Assembly (NCBI GenBank): GCA_963728655.1
Contig: CAVSLD010000005.1
Span: 1 to 64,000, forward strand
Origin: Iamia sp963728655
GTDB lineage: Bacteria; Actinomycetota; Acidimicrobiia; Acidimicrobiales; Iamiaceae
Length of the DNA stretch: 64,000 bases
Direction of reading: 5' to 3'
A program made the position numbers and the translations under genes. The notes beneath the pieces were generated by a model. It ran no database searches and had not been told where the DNA came from. It worked only from the letters and a program-made list of their open reading frames with translations. This document shows positions 17,282 through 26,222 of this stretch, in pieces (positions within the stretch are counted from its first letter, which is position 1; every line of letters starts with the position of its first letter).

Positions 17282-18987
17282 CAGTCCACCACCTGGCCGC
17301 CGGCACCGGCCAGGGCGCCGGCCCCGCCGTCGCCGGTCACCACCGGGACGGGCAGGACGTCGGCGTCGCCGTCGAGGGCCGGGTCGGGGCTGTCGTGAGG
17401 GCCGCCGTCGGCCTCGTCGACGAGCGGGTCGGCGGCCCGGGCGGGCAGGAAGACCAGGGCGATCAGGGCGCCCAGGAGGGCGAAGCCGGCGCCGATCACG
17501 AGGCTGCGGCCCATGGAGGCGGCGAAGGCCTCCCGGGCCGCCTCGGCGATCTGGCGGCCGGCGTCGGTGTCGATGGCCGTGGGGTTGCCGCCGGCCCGGG
17601 CGGCCACGGCGAAGGCGCCGGTGATGGAGTCCGAGATCGAGTCGGCGGCCTGGGCCCCGCCGTCGGGGGTGCCGGCGATGGCCGTGAAGGTCGAGCCCAG
17701 CCGGGACTCGACGCCGGGTCCGTAGGCGCCGGCCAGCACGCTGCCGATGATGGCCACGCCGAGGGCCCCGCCGACCTGGCGGGTGGTGTCGTTCACGGCG
17801 GAGCCGACGCCGGCCTTGTCGCGGGGCAGGGAGCCCATGATCGACTCGGTGGCGGGGGCCATGGCCATGGCGATGCCGGCGCCCATCAGCAGCTGGGCGG
17901 GGAAGATGCGGGGCAGGTAGCCGAGCTCCGGGGTGGCGGTGGCGGCGAGGGCCAGCCCGCCCGCCACCAGGGCCATGCCGAAGGCGACGATGGCCTTGGT
18001 GCCGACCTTCTCGGCGATCCGGGCCGAGATCGGGGCGCCCACCATCATCATCAGGGCGAGGGGCAGGGAGCGGACACCGGCGGCCAGGGGCGAGAAGCCG
18101 AGGACGTACTGCATGTACTGGGTGATGACGAACATCGACCCGAACAGGGCGAAGAACACCATGGTCACGGCCATGCTGGCGGCGGTGAAGCGCCGGTTCT
18201 GGAAGAAGCGGACGTCGAGCATCGGGTGGTCCGAGCGCAGCTGCCACCAGACGAAGGCGGACAGGACCACGAGGGCCACCGCGAACGAGCCCACGACCTC
18301 GGGGTCCGACCAGCCCGCCACCGGGGCCTCGATGATGGCGTAGACGAGCGAGACCAGCCCGACGATGGAGAGGACGGCGCCGACGGGGTCGAGCCGCTGG
18401 GGCGTCTCGCTGCGGCTGTTGGGCAGCAGGAAGTACCCGGCCGGCAGGGCCACCAGGGTGACGGGGATGTTCACCAGGAACACCGAGTGCCAGGAGTAGT
18501 GCTCGAGCAGCCAGCCGCCCAGCAGCGGGCCCACGGCGATGCCCATGCCCGAGACGCCGGCCCAGACGCCGATGGCCCGGCCCCGCTCCTTGGGGTCGGT
18601 GAACAGGTTGGTGAGCAGCGACAGCGTCGCCGGCATGATCAGCGCCCCGCCCACGCCCATGAGCGAGCGGGTGGCGATGAGGTGGGCCGGTGCGGTGGCG
18701 AAGGCCGACAGCACCGAGCCGGTGCAGAAGATGACGAGGCCGACCGACAGGGCGGTGCGACGGCCGAAGCGGTCGCCCAGGCTCCCGGCGGTGAGCAGCA
18801 GGCCGGCGAAGACGAGGGTGTAGCCGTCGACGATCCACTGCAGCTGGCCGGTGGTGGCACCCAGGTCGTCGGCAAGGGTCCGGAGGGCGACGTTCAGGAT
18901 CGTGTTGTCGAGCCCGATGACGAGCAGGCTCAGGCAGCAGACCCCGAGGCCGATCCAGCGGCGGCGGTGGATGGTGGCAGCGTCCAT
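17281..18987 (-). CDS. MFS drug exporter, DHA2 (EmrB/QacA) family
   Basis: This protein of about 568 aa has 14 predicted TM helices. It carries the DHA2 motifs LDNTILNVALRTLADDL (helix 1), WIVDGYTLVFAGLLLTAGSLGDRFGRR (motif A) and GVSGMGIAVGPLLGGWL (antiporter motif C). Such pumps expel drugs or metabolites with protons. The start at 18987 is favoured over 18996 because a weak TTGAAT box ends 7 nt upstream and would give a leaderless mRNA. It is co-transcribed with the TetR, cupin and amidohydrolase genes. Confidence 0.93.
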   Translation of the reverse strand: MDAATIHRRRWIGLGVCCLSLLVIGLDNTILNVALRTLADDLGATTGQLQWIVDGYTLVFAGLLLTAGSLGDRFGRRTALSVGLVIFCTGSVLSAFATAPAHLIATRSLMGVGGALIMPATLSLLTNLFTDPKERGRAIGVWAGVSGMGIAVGPLLGGWLLEHYSWHSVFLVNIPVTLVALPAGYFLLPNSRSETPQRLDPVGAVLSIVGLVSLVYAIIEAPVAGWSDPEVVGSFAVALVVLSAFVWWQLRSDHPMLDVRFFQNRRFTAASMAVTMVFFALFGSMFVITQYMQYVLGFSPLAAGVRSLPLALMMMVGAPISARIAEKVGTKAIVAFGMALVAGGLALAATATPELGYLPRIFPAQLLMGAGIAMAMAPATESIMGSLPRDKAGVGSAVNDTTRQVGGALGVAIIGSVLAGAYGPGVESRLGSTFTAIAGTPDGGAQAADSISDSITGAFAVAARAGGNPTAIDTDAGRQIAEAAREAFAASMGRSLVIGAGFALLGALIALVFLPARAADPLVDEADGGPHDSPDPALDGDADVLPVPVVTGDGGAGALAGAGGQVVD

Positions 18988-18994
18988 GCCGACC

Positions 18995-19023
18995 ATTCAA
19001 GACCGACCAGTTCCGAAACTCAA
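18995..19023 (-). promoter_or_regulatory. Predicted promoter of the MFS-TetR operon
   Basis: On the minus strand TTGAGT (19018-19023) and TTGAAT (18995-19000) are separated by 17 bp, in a locally AT-richer stretch. The box ends 7 nt before the ATG at 18987. A poor inverted repeat (TTCAAGAC and GTTCCGAA) lies in this region and could be a TetR site. Confidence 0.5.
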
Positions 19024-19181
19024 CCGTCTCATAAGTGCCATCCGTCACCCCCCCCCGCAAACGGCAGTGATGCGGGACGCCTGGCGCCCGGCCACCGCCA
19101 TCGTGGGGTCCCGCAGGCCCCCGCGACCGCAGTGATCAGGGTCGCCCGGCGACCGCCGTCACTGCCGTCGGGGGGGCGGGG

Positions 19182-20726
19182 TCAGGCGTCGGCGCGGGCG
19201 TGGAGGAGGGCGGTGACGGCCTTCCCGTCGGCCTGGCCCCGGCTCGCCTTCATCACCTGGCCCACGAAGAAGCCGGTGAGCTTGCCCCGGGCCTTGGCGT
19301 CGCCGTCGACCATCTGCTGCCACTCGTCGGGGTGGCCGGCGATGACCTCGTCGACCATGGCCTCGAGGGCGCCGGTGTCCATGGCCTCGAAGCCCTTGGC
19401 CGCGGCGATGTCCTGCGGGGTGGCGTCGGAGGTGGCCATCTCGGCCAGCACCTGCTTGGCCTGGGTGGCGGTGAGCTCGCCGCCGGTCTCCATGGCGACG
19501 AGGGCGGCCACCCGCTCGGGGGCGACCTCGGCGCCGCCGTCGCCCGCCAGGTTCTGGCTGACGTGCACCAGGACCCGGGCCGGGTCGGCACCGGCCTCGA
19601 TGGCTCCGAGGGCCTGGGCGTCCTGGTCGCGCTCGACGAGGAGGGCCACCGTCTCGTCGGGGAGGGTGACGCCGGCCGCCGCGGCCAGGGCGTGGCGCCG
19701 GGCCGCGGGCATCGGCGGCAGGGCGTCGGTGATGGCGGCCACCCACGCCGGGTCGGGGTCGACGGGCAGCAGGTCGGGCTCGGGGAAGTACCGGTAGTCG
19801 TCGGCCTCCTCCTTGGAGCGCATCTTGGAGGTGCGCCCGCTCTCCTCGTCCCAGTGACGGGTCTGCTGCTCGACGGCGTCGCCCGCCTCCAGCAGGTCGG
19901 CCTGGCGCTGGGCCTCGTACTCGATGGCCCGGCCCAGGCTGCGCAGCGAGTTGAGGTTCTTGATCTCGCAGCGGGTGCCGAGGCCGTCGGAGCCGACAGG
20001 ACGGACCGACACGTTGGCGTCGACCCGCAGCGAGCCCTCCTCCATCTTCCCGTCGCTCACGCCTGCGGCGACCAGGATCGAGCGCAGCTCGGCCACGTAC
20101 TGGCGGGCCTGCTCGGGGGTGCGGACGTGGGGCCGGGAGACGATCTCCAGCAGGGGGACTCCGGCCCGGTTGTAGTCGACGAGGGAGTGGTCGGCGCCGG
20201 CGATGCGTCCCGCGCCACCACGACGCGGAGCGGCGTCGCCGGAGGCGGCATCCCCTGGGGCGGCTGGGCGGGGTCGGCGGACGTGGGTGGACTTGCCGGT
20301 GTCCTCCTCCAGGTGGGCCCGCTCGAGGCCGACGACGTGGCCGCCGGGCAGCTCGATGGTGCCCTCGCTGACGATGGGCAGGTCGTACTGGGAGATCTGG
20401 AAGTCCTTCGGCATGTCCGGGTAGAAGTAGTTCTTCCGGGCGAAGACCGAGCGACGGACCTCGCCGCCCACGGCGCCGGCGAAGCGGATGGCCAGCTCCA
20501 CGGCCCGCTCGTTCACCACCGGCAGCGAGCCGGGGAGGCCGAGGGTGACGGGGTCGATGTTGGTGTTGGGGTCGTCGCCGAAGTGGTTGGGCGCGCCGGA
20601 GAACATCTTGGTGGCGGTGGCCAGCTCGGCGTGGACCTCCAGGCCGCACACCAGCTCGTAGGTGGTGGCGCCGGAGGTGAGGGTGTGGACCTCGTCGGAG
20701 TCGACGGTGCTGAACACGATGGTCAT
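19182..20726 (-). CDS. gatB: Asp-tRNA(Asn)/Glu-tRNA(Gln) amidotransferase subunit B
   Basis: This 514-aa protein holds GatB signatures: YELVCGLEVHAELAT, YFYPDMPKDFQISQYDLPI, DYNRAGVPLLEIVSRP, KMEEGSLRVDANVSVR and EIKNLNSLRSLGRAIEYE. The C-terminal YqeY/GatB-tail helical domain follows. It transfers ammonia to the misacylated tRNA. An Ala/Gly/Arg-rich insertion (~20 residues) precedes GADHSLVDYNRAG. It is the third gene of gatC-gatA-gatB. A large palindrome in the gap before it may separate or stabilise the message. The ATG follows GAGGAGCGTCCCG, a good ribosome site. Confidence 0.96.
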   Translation of the reverse strand: MTIVFSTVDSDEVHTLTSGATTYELVCGLEVHAELATATKMFSGAPNHFGDDPNTNIDPVTLGLPGSLPVVNERAVELAIRFAGAVGGEVRRSVFARKNYFYPDMPKDFQISQYDLPIVSEGTIELPGGHVVGLERAHLEEDTGKSTHVRRPRPAAPGDAASGDAAPRRGGAGRIAGADHSLVDYNRAGVPLLEIVSRPHVRTPEQARQYVAELRSILVAAGVSDGKMEEGSLRVDANVSVRPVGSDGLGTRCEIKNLNSLRSLGRAIEYEAQRQADLLEAGDAVEQQTRHWDEESGRTSKMRSKEEADDYRYFPEPDLLPVDPDPAWVAAITDALPPMPAARRHALAAAAGVTLPDETVALLVERDQDAQALGAIEAGADPARVLVHVSQNLAGDGGAEVAPERVAALVAMETGGELTATQAKQVLAEMATSDATPQDIAAAKGFEAMDTGALEAMVDEVIAGHPDEWQQMVDGDAKARGKLTGFFVGQVMKASRGQADGKAVTALLHARADA

Positions 20727-20741
20727 CGGGACGCTCCTCTT

Positions 20742-20793
20742 CGAGCTTCGTACGGAACCCCGCCACCCGTGGCGGGGTTCCGTACGAAGCTCG
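20742..20793. repeat. 52-nt near-perfect palindrome between gatA and gatB
   Basis: The arms start CGAGCTTCGTACGGAACC and their complement ends at 20793, with a stem of about 25 bp and a tiny loop. No T-run follows on either strand. It lies just before the gatB ribosome site. It could be an RNA processing or stability hairpin, a terminator without a U-tract, or a mobile palindrome. Confidence 0.85.
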
Positions 20794-20814
20794 TGGGGTG
20801 GAGGGGGGTCGGGG

Positions 20815-22255
20815 TCACGGGGCCGCGGCCTCCAGGGCCTGGGCCGTGCGCAGCAGGTCGACCTCGCCCAGGGCGGGGGCCATGACCTGGACGCCGACGG
20901 GCAGGCCGTCGTCGCCGGTGCCGAAGGGCACCGAGACGGCGGGGTCGCCGGCCAGGTTCGACGGGATGGTGCACACGTCGTTGAGGTACATGGTGAGCGG
21001 GTCGGCCGTCTTGTCGCCGAGCGCGAAGGCGGTGGTGGGCGAGGTCGGTGACACCAGCACGTCGACCTGCTCGTACGCCGCGGCGAAGTCGCGGCAGATG
21101 AGGGTGCGGACCCGCTGGGCCTGGCCGTAGAAGGCGTCGTAGTACCCGGCCGACAGGGCGTAGGTGCCGAGCATGATGCGGCGCTTGACCTCGGCCCCGA
21201 AGCCCTGGGTCCGGGTGGCGACCATCATCTCGTCGGTGGTGGCGGCGTCGACCCGCAGGCCGTAGCGGACCCCGTCGAAGCGGGCCAGGTTGCTCGACGC
21301 CTCGGCCGGGGCGATGAGGTAGTAGGCCGACAGGCCGTAGGTGACGGCCGGGACCGACACCTCCTGCACCTGGGCGCCGGCGGCCTCCAGGGCCTCGGCC
21401 GCGGCACGGGCGCGCGCGGCCACGTCGGGGGCCACGCCGTCCATCGCCAGCAGCTCGGACACCACGCCCACCCGCAGGCCCTCCACGCCCTGGTCGAGGG
21501 CGGCGAGGTAGTCGGGCTGGGCGTCGGGCGCCGAGGTGGCGTCGCGGGGGTCGTGGCCGCCGACGACCTGGAGGGCCAGCGCGGCGTCGGCGACGGTGCG
21601 GCTGAAGGGCCCGATCTGGTCGAGGCTGGAGGCGAAGGCGATGAGCCCGTACCGGCTCACCCGGCCGTAGGTGGGCTTGAGGCCCACCACCCCGCAGAGG
21701 GCGGCGGGTTGGCGGATCGACCCGCCGGTGTCGGAGCCGAAGGCGAGCGGGGCGAACCCAGCTGCCACCGCCGCCGCGCTGCCGCCTGACGACCCGCCCG
21801 GCACCCGGGAGTGGTCGTGGGGGTTGCGGGTCGGACCGAAGGCCGAGTTCTCGGTGGAGCTGCCCATGGCGAACTCGTCGAGGTTGGTCTTGCCCACGGC
21901 CACGGCCCCCGCCGCGGCCAGGCGCTCGACGGCGGTGGCGTCGTAGGGCGGGAGCCAGCCCTCGAGGATCCGCGACGAGCAGGTGGTGGGCACGCCCCCG
22001 GGTGCACATGTTGTCCTTGAGGGCGACGGGCACGCCGGCCAGCGGGCCGGGGTCGCCACCGGCGGCGACGGTCGCGTCGACGGCGTCGGCCGCGGCGCGG
22101 GCGCCCTCGGCGTCGACGTGGAGGAAGGCGTGGACGTCGCCGTCGCCGGCCTCGATCGCGTCGAGGTGCTCGTCGACGAGCTGGCGCGCCGTCCACTCGC
22201 CGGCGCGCACGCCGGCTGCGACCTCGCGGGCGGAGATGAAGGAGGACTCGGGCAT
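20815..22255 (-). CDS. gatA: Asp/Glu-tRNA amidotransferase subunit A, with apparent +1 frameshift
   Basis: Joined frames give the full amidase-signature enzyme (~479 aa). It has catalytic Lys in VALKDN, cis-Ser in GSDTGGSIRQPAALCG and nucleophile-region GGSSGGSAAAVAAG. It releases ammonia from Gln for GatB. The frame changes within DNMCTRG / VPTTCSSRILEGW. One base too many in the C5 run at 21995-21999 (G5 in the coding strand) explains it exactly. Because this enzyme is usually essential, a sequence or assembly error, or programmed frameshifting, is more likely than a dead gene. It lies 31 bp after gatC. Confidence 0.9.
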
Positions 22256-22286
22256 CAGCGGGCCCCGCCAGGTCGCGCCGTCGGGC

Positions 22287-22589
22287 TCACGGGGCCTCGC
22301 CCAGGATGGTGGGGACGCGGAAGCGGTCGCCCTCGGCCTGCGGCGCCGCGGCCAGCACCTCGTCGCGGTCGAGGGTGGGACCGGCCACGTCGGGCCGCAG
22401 CACGTTGCCGAGGGGGAGGGGGTGGGCGGTCGGGGGCACGTCGGCCAGGTCGAGCGCCTCCACGTCGGAGGCGTGCTCGAGCACGGCGCCGAGCTGGCCG
22501 GTGAAGGTGCCCAGCTCTTCGTCGGTCAGCGCCAGGCGGGCCAGGCGGGCCACGTGGGCCACGTCGTCGCGGGTGATCCTCTCGGACAT
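22287..22589 (-). CDS. gatC: Asp/Glu-tRNA amidotransferase subunit C
   Basis: This 100-aa protein has the GatC pattern ITRDDVAHVARLARLALTDEEL followed by LGAVLEHASDVEALD, PTAHPLPLGNVLRPD and a PxILGE-type end (VPTILGEAP). It clamps GatA to GatB. It is first in the operon. A TACGAT box (22597-22602) ends 7 nt before the ATG, which predicts a leaderless start. Confidence 0.96.
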   Translation of the reverse strand: MSERITRDDVAHVARLARLALTDEELGTFTGQLGAVLEHASDVEALDLADVPPTAHPLPLGNVLRPDVAGPTLDRDEVLAAAPQAEGDRFRVPTILGEAP

Positions 22590-22596
22590 GGGCCGC

Positions 22597-22602
22597 ATCG
22601 TA
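22597..22602 (-). promoter_or_regulatory. Predicted -10 box TACGAT of gatC
   Basis: The box lies 7 nt before the gatC ATG, with no Shine-Dalgarno sequence between, so a leaderless gatCAB mRNA is likely. Confidence 0.5.
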
Positions 22603-22662
22603 GGGCCGACCCCTGCCAGGCCCCTCCCCCGATCCGAGCGGGTGCCCGGTCGGGCTGCGGGC

Positions 22663-23712
22663 TCAGCCGGTGAAGCGGGCTGCGGTGCTGATGGGCTGCG
22701 CCGCCGGGGCCGGCCCCGTGGTGCCCGGCGCAGGGGCCGCCTCGGCGCCGGCCAGCACGGTGACCGAGACGTCGGCCGTGCCGAAGCAGGACAGGTCGGC
22801 GGCATCGGCCCGGGATCCGGCGCGGCCCCGCCGGGCAGCACGGGCTCCGAGGTCCTCCCGGCCGGAGGCGTCGACCACGTGGAGCCCCGACGTGCTCCGG
22901 TCGGCGCTGACGTCCTCGCAGAACCGCACCTGGAAGGGGTAGGTGCCGGGCGTGGTGGCCGCCCCGGTCCAGGTGTCGTCGGCGTAGGACAGGCCGGGGG
23001 GCAGGGCCCCGACCGGCGGCGTCTCGAGGAGCGCGAAGAGCGGGCCCGTCGCCGCCTCGGCGTCGGGGGCCTCGACGCAGACGCCGAAGCCCCCGCTGCC
23101 GTCGGCGAAGTCCACCATCACGCCGTAGCAGGGGAGGTCGAAGCCGGTGAGCCGCTCGACCGGGAAGAACCCACCGGGCTGCTCACCCACCTCGATGGTC
23201 TGCTCGGCCTCGCCGGGGACGAGGATCGGCGCGAGGCAGTCCTGGCCCACCTGTGCCTCGGTGACCTCCACGTCGATGCTGGCCGGGGGGAGGACGGTGG
23301 CGCCGGGCCCGTCGGAGAGGGTGACCGTCAAGGTCCCGGGGCGGGGCGTGGCGAGGGACACGTCGACGTAGCCGAACTCGTCGCCCTCGGCGAAGGTGAC
23401 CTCCGTGGGCGGGGCCACCAGGTTGTCGGCCTCGTCGCCGCTGAAGGCCACGCCGACCGTCGCCTCGCCCGAGAGGGTCCCGCGCCGGCGCAGGAAGACG
23501 GAGGCGAACCCGGCATCGGTCTCCTCGACCCCGTCGCAGTCGCGGAAGGTGAGCCCCGCGACGCCGAAGCCGTCCTCGATGGTGACCAGGTCGGTGGGCG
23601 GCGGCTCCTGGCCCCCGGCCGGGCCGGCCAGGCCGACCGCCACGAGCAGGGCCACCACCACCCCTGCGAGCCCCGCGATCCGCCCCTCGTCGAACCCACC
23701 GCGCGTCGTCAC
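22663..23712 (-). CDS. Secreted Ig-like-domain protein, paralogue 1
   Basis: This 349-aa protein has an N-terminal signal segment (GLAGVVVALLVAVGLAGPAGG). Two beta-rich parts follow, the second with LPPGLSYADDTWTGAATTPGTYPFQVRFCED, which matches the putative-Ig (He_PIG) pattern. Several Cys suggest extracellular disulfides. The chain ends QPISTAARFTG. The gene downstream of gatCAB in position but upstream in transcription (23757-24650) encodes a paralogue with the same layout and the same ARFTG end. Function unknown; a surface or matrix protein is plausible. Confidence 0.8.
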   Translation of the reverse strand: MTTRGGFDEGRIAGLAGVVVALLVAVGLAGPAGGQEPPPTDLVTIEDGFGVAGLTFRDCDGVEETDAGFASVFLRRRGTLSGEATVGVAFSGDEADNLVAPPTEVTFAEGDEFGYVDVSLATPRPGTLTVTLSDGPGATVLPPASIDVEVTEAQVGQDCLAPILVPGEAEQTIEVGEQPGGFFPVERLTGFDLPCYGVMVDFADGSGGFGVCVEAPDAEAATGPLFALLETPPVGALPPGLSYADDTWTGAATTPGTYPFQVRFCEDVSADRSTSGLHVVDASGREDLGARAARRGRAGSRADAADLSCFGTADVSVTVLAGAEAAPAPGTTGPAPAAQPISTAARFTG

Positions 23713-23756
23713 CGGGGGATCATGGCACAGACCGACATGTCCTCGGGCGGGTGGCC

Positions 23757-24650
23757 TCAGCCGGTGAAGCGGGCTGGTCCCGAGATCGGCGCCGCGGGCG
23801 GGGCCGGGGAGGGCCCTGCGGGCGGCCCGCCGGGGGCGGCGACGGTGATCTCGGCCGCGAGGGTGCCGAAGCAGACGGGCCCGTCGTCGGCCCGGCCCGC
23901 AGCCCGGCGGGCCGCGGCCCGGCCGTCACCCTCGTCGGCAGGGACGCCGACGGCGTCGGCGGGGTCCTCGCACAGGCGCACCGCGAACCGGTAGGTCCCC
24001 GGCGTGGAGGCGGCGCCGGCCCAGGAGTCGTCGGCGTAGGTGAGCCCGGGGGGCAGGGCGCCGTCGACCACCGTGTCGTAGCTGCCCAGCGCACCGGCGC
24101 CGGGCTCGCTGCCGGGGCCCAGGAGCCCGAAGGGCCGGGGCGTGGCGCCCAGCGGCACGGTCTGGTCGGCGGTGGGGGACTCCAGGGGCGCGGTGCAGTC
24201 GATCTCGGTGCGGGGCGGCGCGAAGTCGACCTCGACGGTCGGGCGCTCCAGCTCGTAGCCCTCCCCGGGGGCGAAGGTGAGGGTGAGCGTGCCCGTCTGG
24301 ACGCGGGAGAGGTCGAGGCCCAGCACCGACACGCCGTCGGCGTCGATCAGGGCCACGTCCGGGGGGTCGACGAGCGCCGACGCCGGCGGGCCCGACACCG
24401 TGACCGGGATGGTGAGGGGGTCGGTGACCGGGCCCTCGGCCTGGAGGACCACGGCCCCGAACCCGGGGACCACGTGCTCGGAGCCGTCGCAGGCGCGGAT
24501 GCCGAAGCCGGCCTGCCCGTAGGCGTCGACGACCCGCACGGGCACGGGGACGGCCGCTCCTGCCGGTCCCGCCCCGGAGCCCACCGCGACGGCCAGGAGG
24601 ACGGCGAGGAGGACCGGGGCGGCCCTCCGTGCCCGGCCGCCTGGTGTCAC
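23757..24650 (-). CDS. Secreted Ig-like-domain protein, paralogue 2
   Basis: This 297-aa protein starts with a signal peptide (AAPVLLAVLLAVAVGSGAGPAGA). It contains a Cys pair region (RACDGSEHVV), then LPPGLTYADDSWAGAASTPGTYRFAVRLCED, and ends in APISGPARFTG. It matches the neighbour at 22663 in the Ig motif, Cys placing and C-terminus, so the two arose by duplication. They lie 44 bp apart on the same strand and are probably co-transcribed. The shared end could be a binding or sorting signal, but no known sortase motif is present. Confidence 0.8.
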   Translation of the reverse strand: MTPGGRARRAAPVLLAVLLAVAVGSGAGPAGAAVPVPVRVVDAYGQAGFGIRACDGSEHVVPGFGAVVLQAEGPVTDPLTIPVTVSGPPASALVDPPDVALIDADGVSVLGLDLSRVQTGTLTLTFAPGEGYELERPTVEVDFAPPRTEIDCTAPLESPTADQTVPLGATPRPFGLLGPGSEPGAGALGSYDTVVDGALPPGLTYADDSWAGAASTPGTYRFAVRLCEDPADAVGVPADEGDGRAAARRAAGRADDGPVCFGTLAAEITVAAPGGPPAGPSPAPPAAPISGPARFTG

Positions 24651-24696
24651 CCGAGCACTCTGCCACGGCGCACCCGTCGCGCCCGCGCACCCCGGG

Positions 24697-25452
24697 TCAG
24701 GCGGTGGTGCAGACCTCGGTGCAGAACGCCACCACCGCCTCGACCACGGCGGGGCCGTCGTGGTCGAGGGTCACCACGTGGTAGCTGTCCGGGGCCGTGA
24801 CCCGCTGGACGGGCCCCTGCACCGAGGCCGCCAGCACGTCGCTGTTGGTCGGGTCGACCACGTGGTCCTGCGGGCTGTTGACCACCAGGACCGGGCAGGT
24901 GATGCGGCCCAGGCGGCCCTCCAGCTCGGCCGCCGCGTCGAACAGCGTGAGCAGCGGGCGCAGCGGCGTCTGGGGGTAGGCCGACTCGGCCACGCCCTCC
25001 TTGGCGATGTCGGAGCCGATGCCGTCCATGGTCTCCTCGCCCGCCGCGAGCATGGCCTCGACCCCGTCGCGCATGCCCTCCGGCGCGGTGACCACCGCGT
25101 TGAGGCAGGCGATGCCCGAGATCTCGGCGTGCTCGGAGGCCAGCCACGCGGTGAGGGCGCCGCCCATCGACAGGCCGACCACGGCGACGGTGCGACACGT
25201 CGCGGCCAGGGCCCCGTAGGCCCGCTCGGCCTCGCCCAGCCAGTCGTCGAAGCCGGTGGGGATCATGTCCTCCACCGCGGTGCCGTGGCCCGGCAGCAGG
25301 GGCAGGTCGACGGTGAAGCCATCGGCCGCCAGCGCCTCGGCCACGGGCCGCATCGAGCTGGGGTTGCCGGTGAAGCCGTGGACGACGAGCACGCCCCGGT
25401 CGTCGCCGTCGGCGTGGAAGGGCTCGGCGCCCTCGATGATCGGTGCGGTCAC
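24697..25452 (-). CDS. Alpha/beta hydrolase (carboxylesterase/lipase type)
   Basis: This 251-aa protein has the hydrolase fold: oxyanion VVHGFTGNPSS, nucleophile elbow GLSMGG (~residue 93), Asp in SPQDHVVDP and His in DSYHVVTLDHD. It resembles Est30-type carboxylesterases and monoacylglycerol lipases. The substrate is likely a short or medium acyl ester. It is divergent from the TetR gene, whose operator (25537-25552) sits between them, so it could share that control. Confidence 0.9.
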   Translation of the reverse strand: MTAPIIEGAEPFHADGDDRGVLVVHGFTGNPSSMRPVAEALAADGFTVDLPLLPGHGTAVEDMIPTGFDDWLGEAERAYGALAATCRTVAVVGLSMGGALTAWLASEHAEISGIACLNAVVTAPEGMRDGVEAMLAAGEETMDGIGSDIAKEGVAESAYPQTPLRPLLTLFDAAAELEGRLGRITCPVLVVNSPQDHVVDPTNSDVLAASVQGPVQRVTAPDSYHVVTLDHDGPAVVEAVVAFCTEVCTTA

Positions 25453-25536
25453 GGCAGTCCTCCTGGGGCCCGAGGTGGGCGCCCCATCGTGGCCGATGGG
25501 CCCGCTGGGGGCCGGACCGGGCCCGGCCGGGTCGCA

Positions 25537-25552
25537 TTGACCCGCGGGTCAG
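25537..25552. promoter_or_regulatory. Palindromic operator TGACCCGCGGGTCA ahead of tetR
   Basis: A perfect 14-bp palindrome (25538-25551), preceded by T, lies 37 bp upstream of the TetR start. The same core, extended to 16 bp, recurs at 29998-30013 ahead of another MFS gene. It is likely bound by the adjacent TetR protein. Confidence 0.75.
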
Positions 25553-25588
25553 TAGGCTCGGTGACCATGTCGTGCAGGCCCCAGACCC

Positions 25589-26221
25589 GTGGCTGACGCC
25601 CGTCAGCTCACCACCCAGGGGCGCGAGCGCAAGGTCCAGCTCATCGATGCGGCCTCCGAGCTCTTCGCCGAGCGGGGCTACGACGAGACCCGCATCGTCG
25701 ACATCGTCGAGCGCGCCGGGGTGGCCAAGGGGCTCTTCTACTGGTACTTCGAGAACAAGGAGGCGCTCTTCCGCGACCTCGTCGAGGAGAACCGCCACCG
25801 CCTCCGCCGGGCCCAGGCCACGGCCATGGACCCCGAGGCCGAGCCCCTCCGCCGCATCCGCCAGGGTGCGGCGGCGTCGGTCCAGCACATGTCGAGCAAC
25901 GCCCGGTTCTTCTCCCTGATCGAGGTGGAGAACCTGGACAAGAAGTTCGCCGACGTCCTCCGCCAGGGGACCGAGGTGCACGCCCGCGACGTGGCCACCA
26001 TCGTCTCCGAGGGCATCGCCGGCGGCTCGATCCGCGACGAGGACCCGTTGCTGCTGGCCTACGGCGTGGTGGGCGCGGTGGGCTACTTCGGCCACTTCCA
26101 CCGCACCGGTCGGGTCGACCTGCCGCCGGGCGAGCTGGGCGCCTTCGTGGGCCGCTTCGTGGTGTGCTCGCTGGCGGCCGACGAGGAGATCGCCCGCCGC
26201 GCCCTGTCCGACGAGGCCTGA
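25589..26221 (+). CDS. TetR/AcrR family regulator of MFS pumps
   Basis: This 210-aa protein has an N-terminal HTH (LIDAASELFAERGYDETRIVDIVERAGVAKGLFYWYFENKEAL) and a TetR effector domain. The GTG at 25589 gives the standard distance to the HTH. An out-of-frame ATG upstream is rejected. It is followed after one base by the MFS gene, so they form an operon. The palindrome upstream suggests autorepression. The identical site ahead of the MFS at 28448-29983 suggests a two-locus regulon. Confidence 0.92.
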   Translation: MADARQLTTQGRERKVQLIDAASELFAERGYDETRIVDIVERAGVAKGLFYWYFENKEALFRDLVEENRHRLRRAQATAMDPEAEPLRRIRQGAAASVQHMSSNARFFSLIEVENLDKKFADVLRQGTEVHARDVATIVSEGIAGGSIRDEDPLLLAYGVVGAVGYFGHFHRTGRVDLPPGELGAFVGRFVVCSLAADEEIARRALSDEA

Positions 26222-26222
26222 C

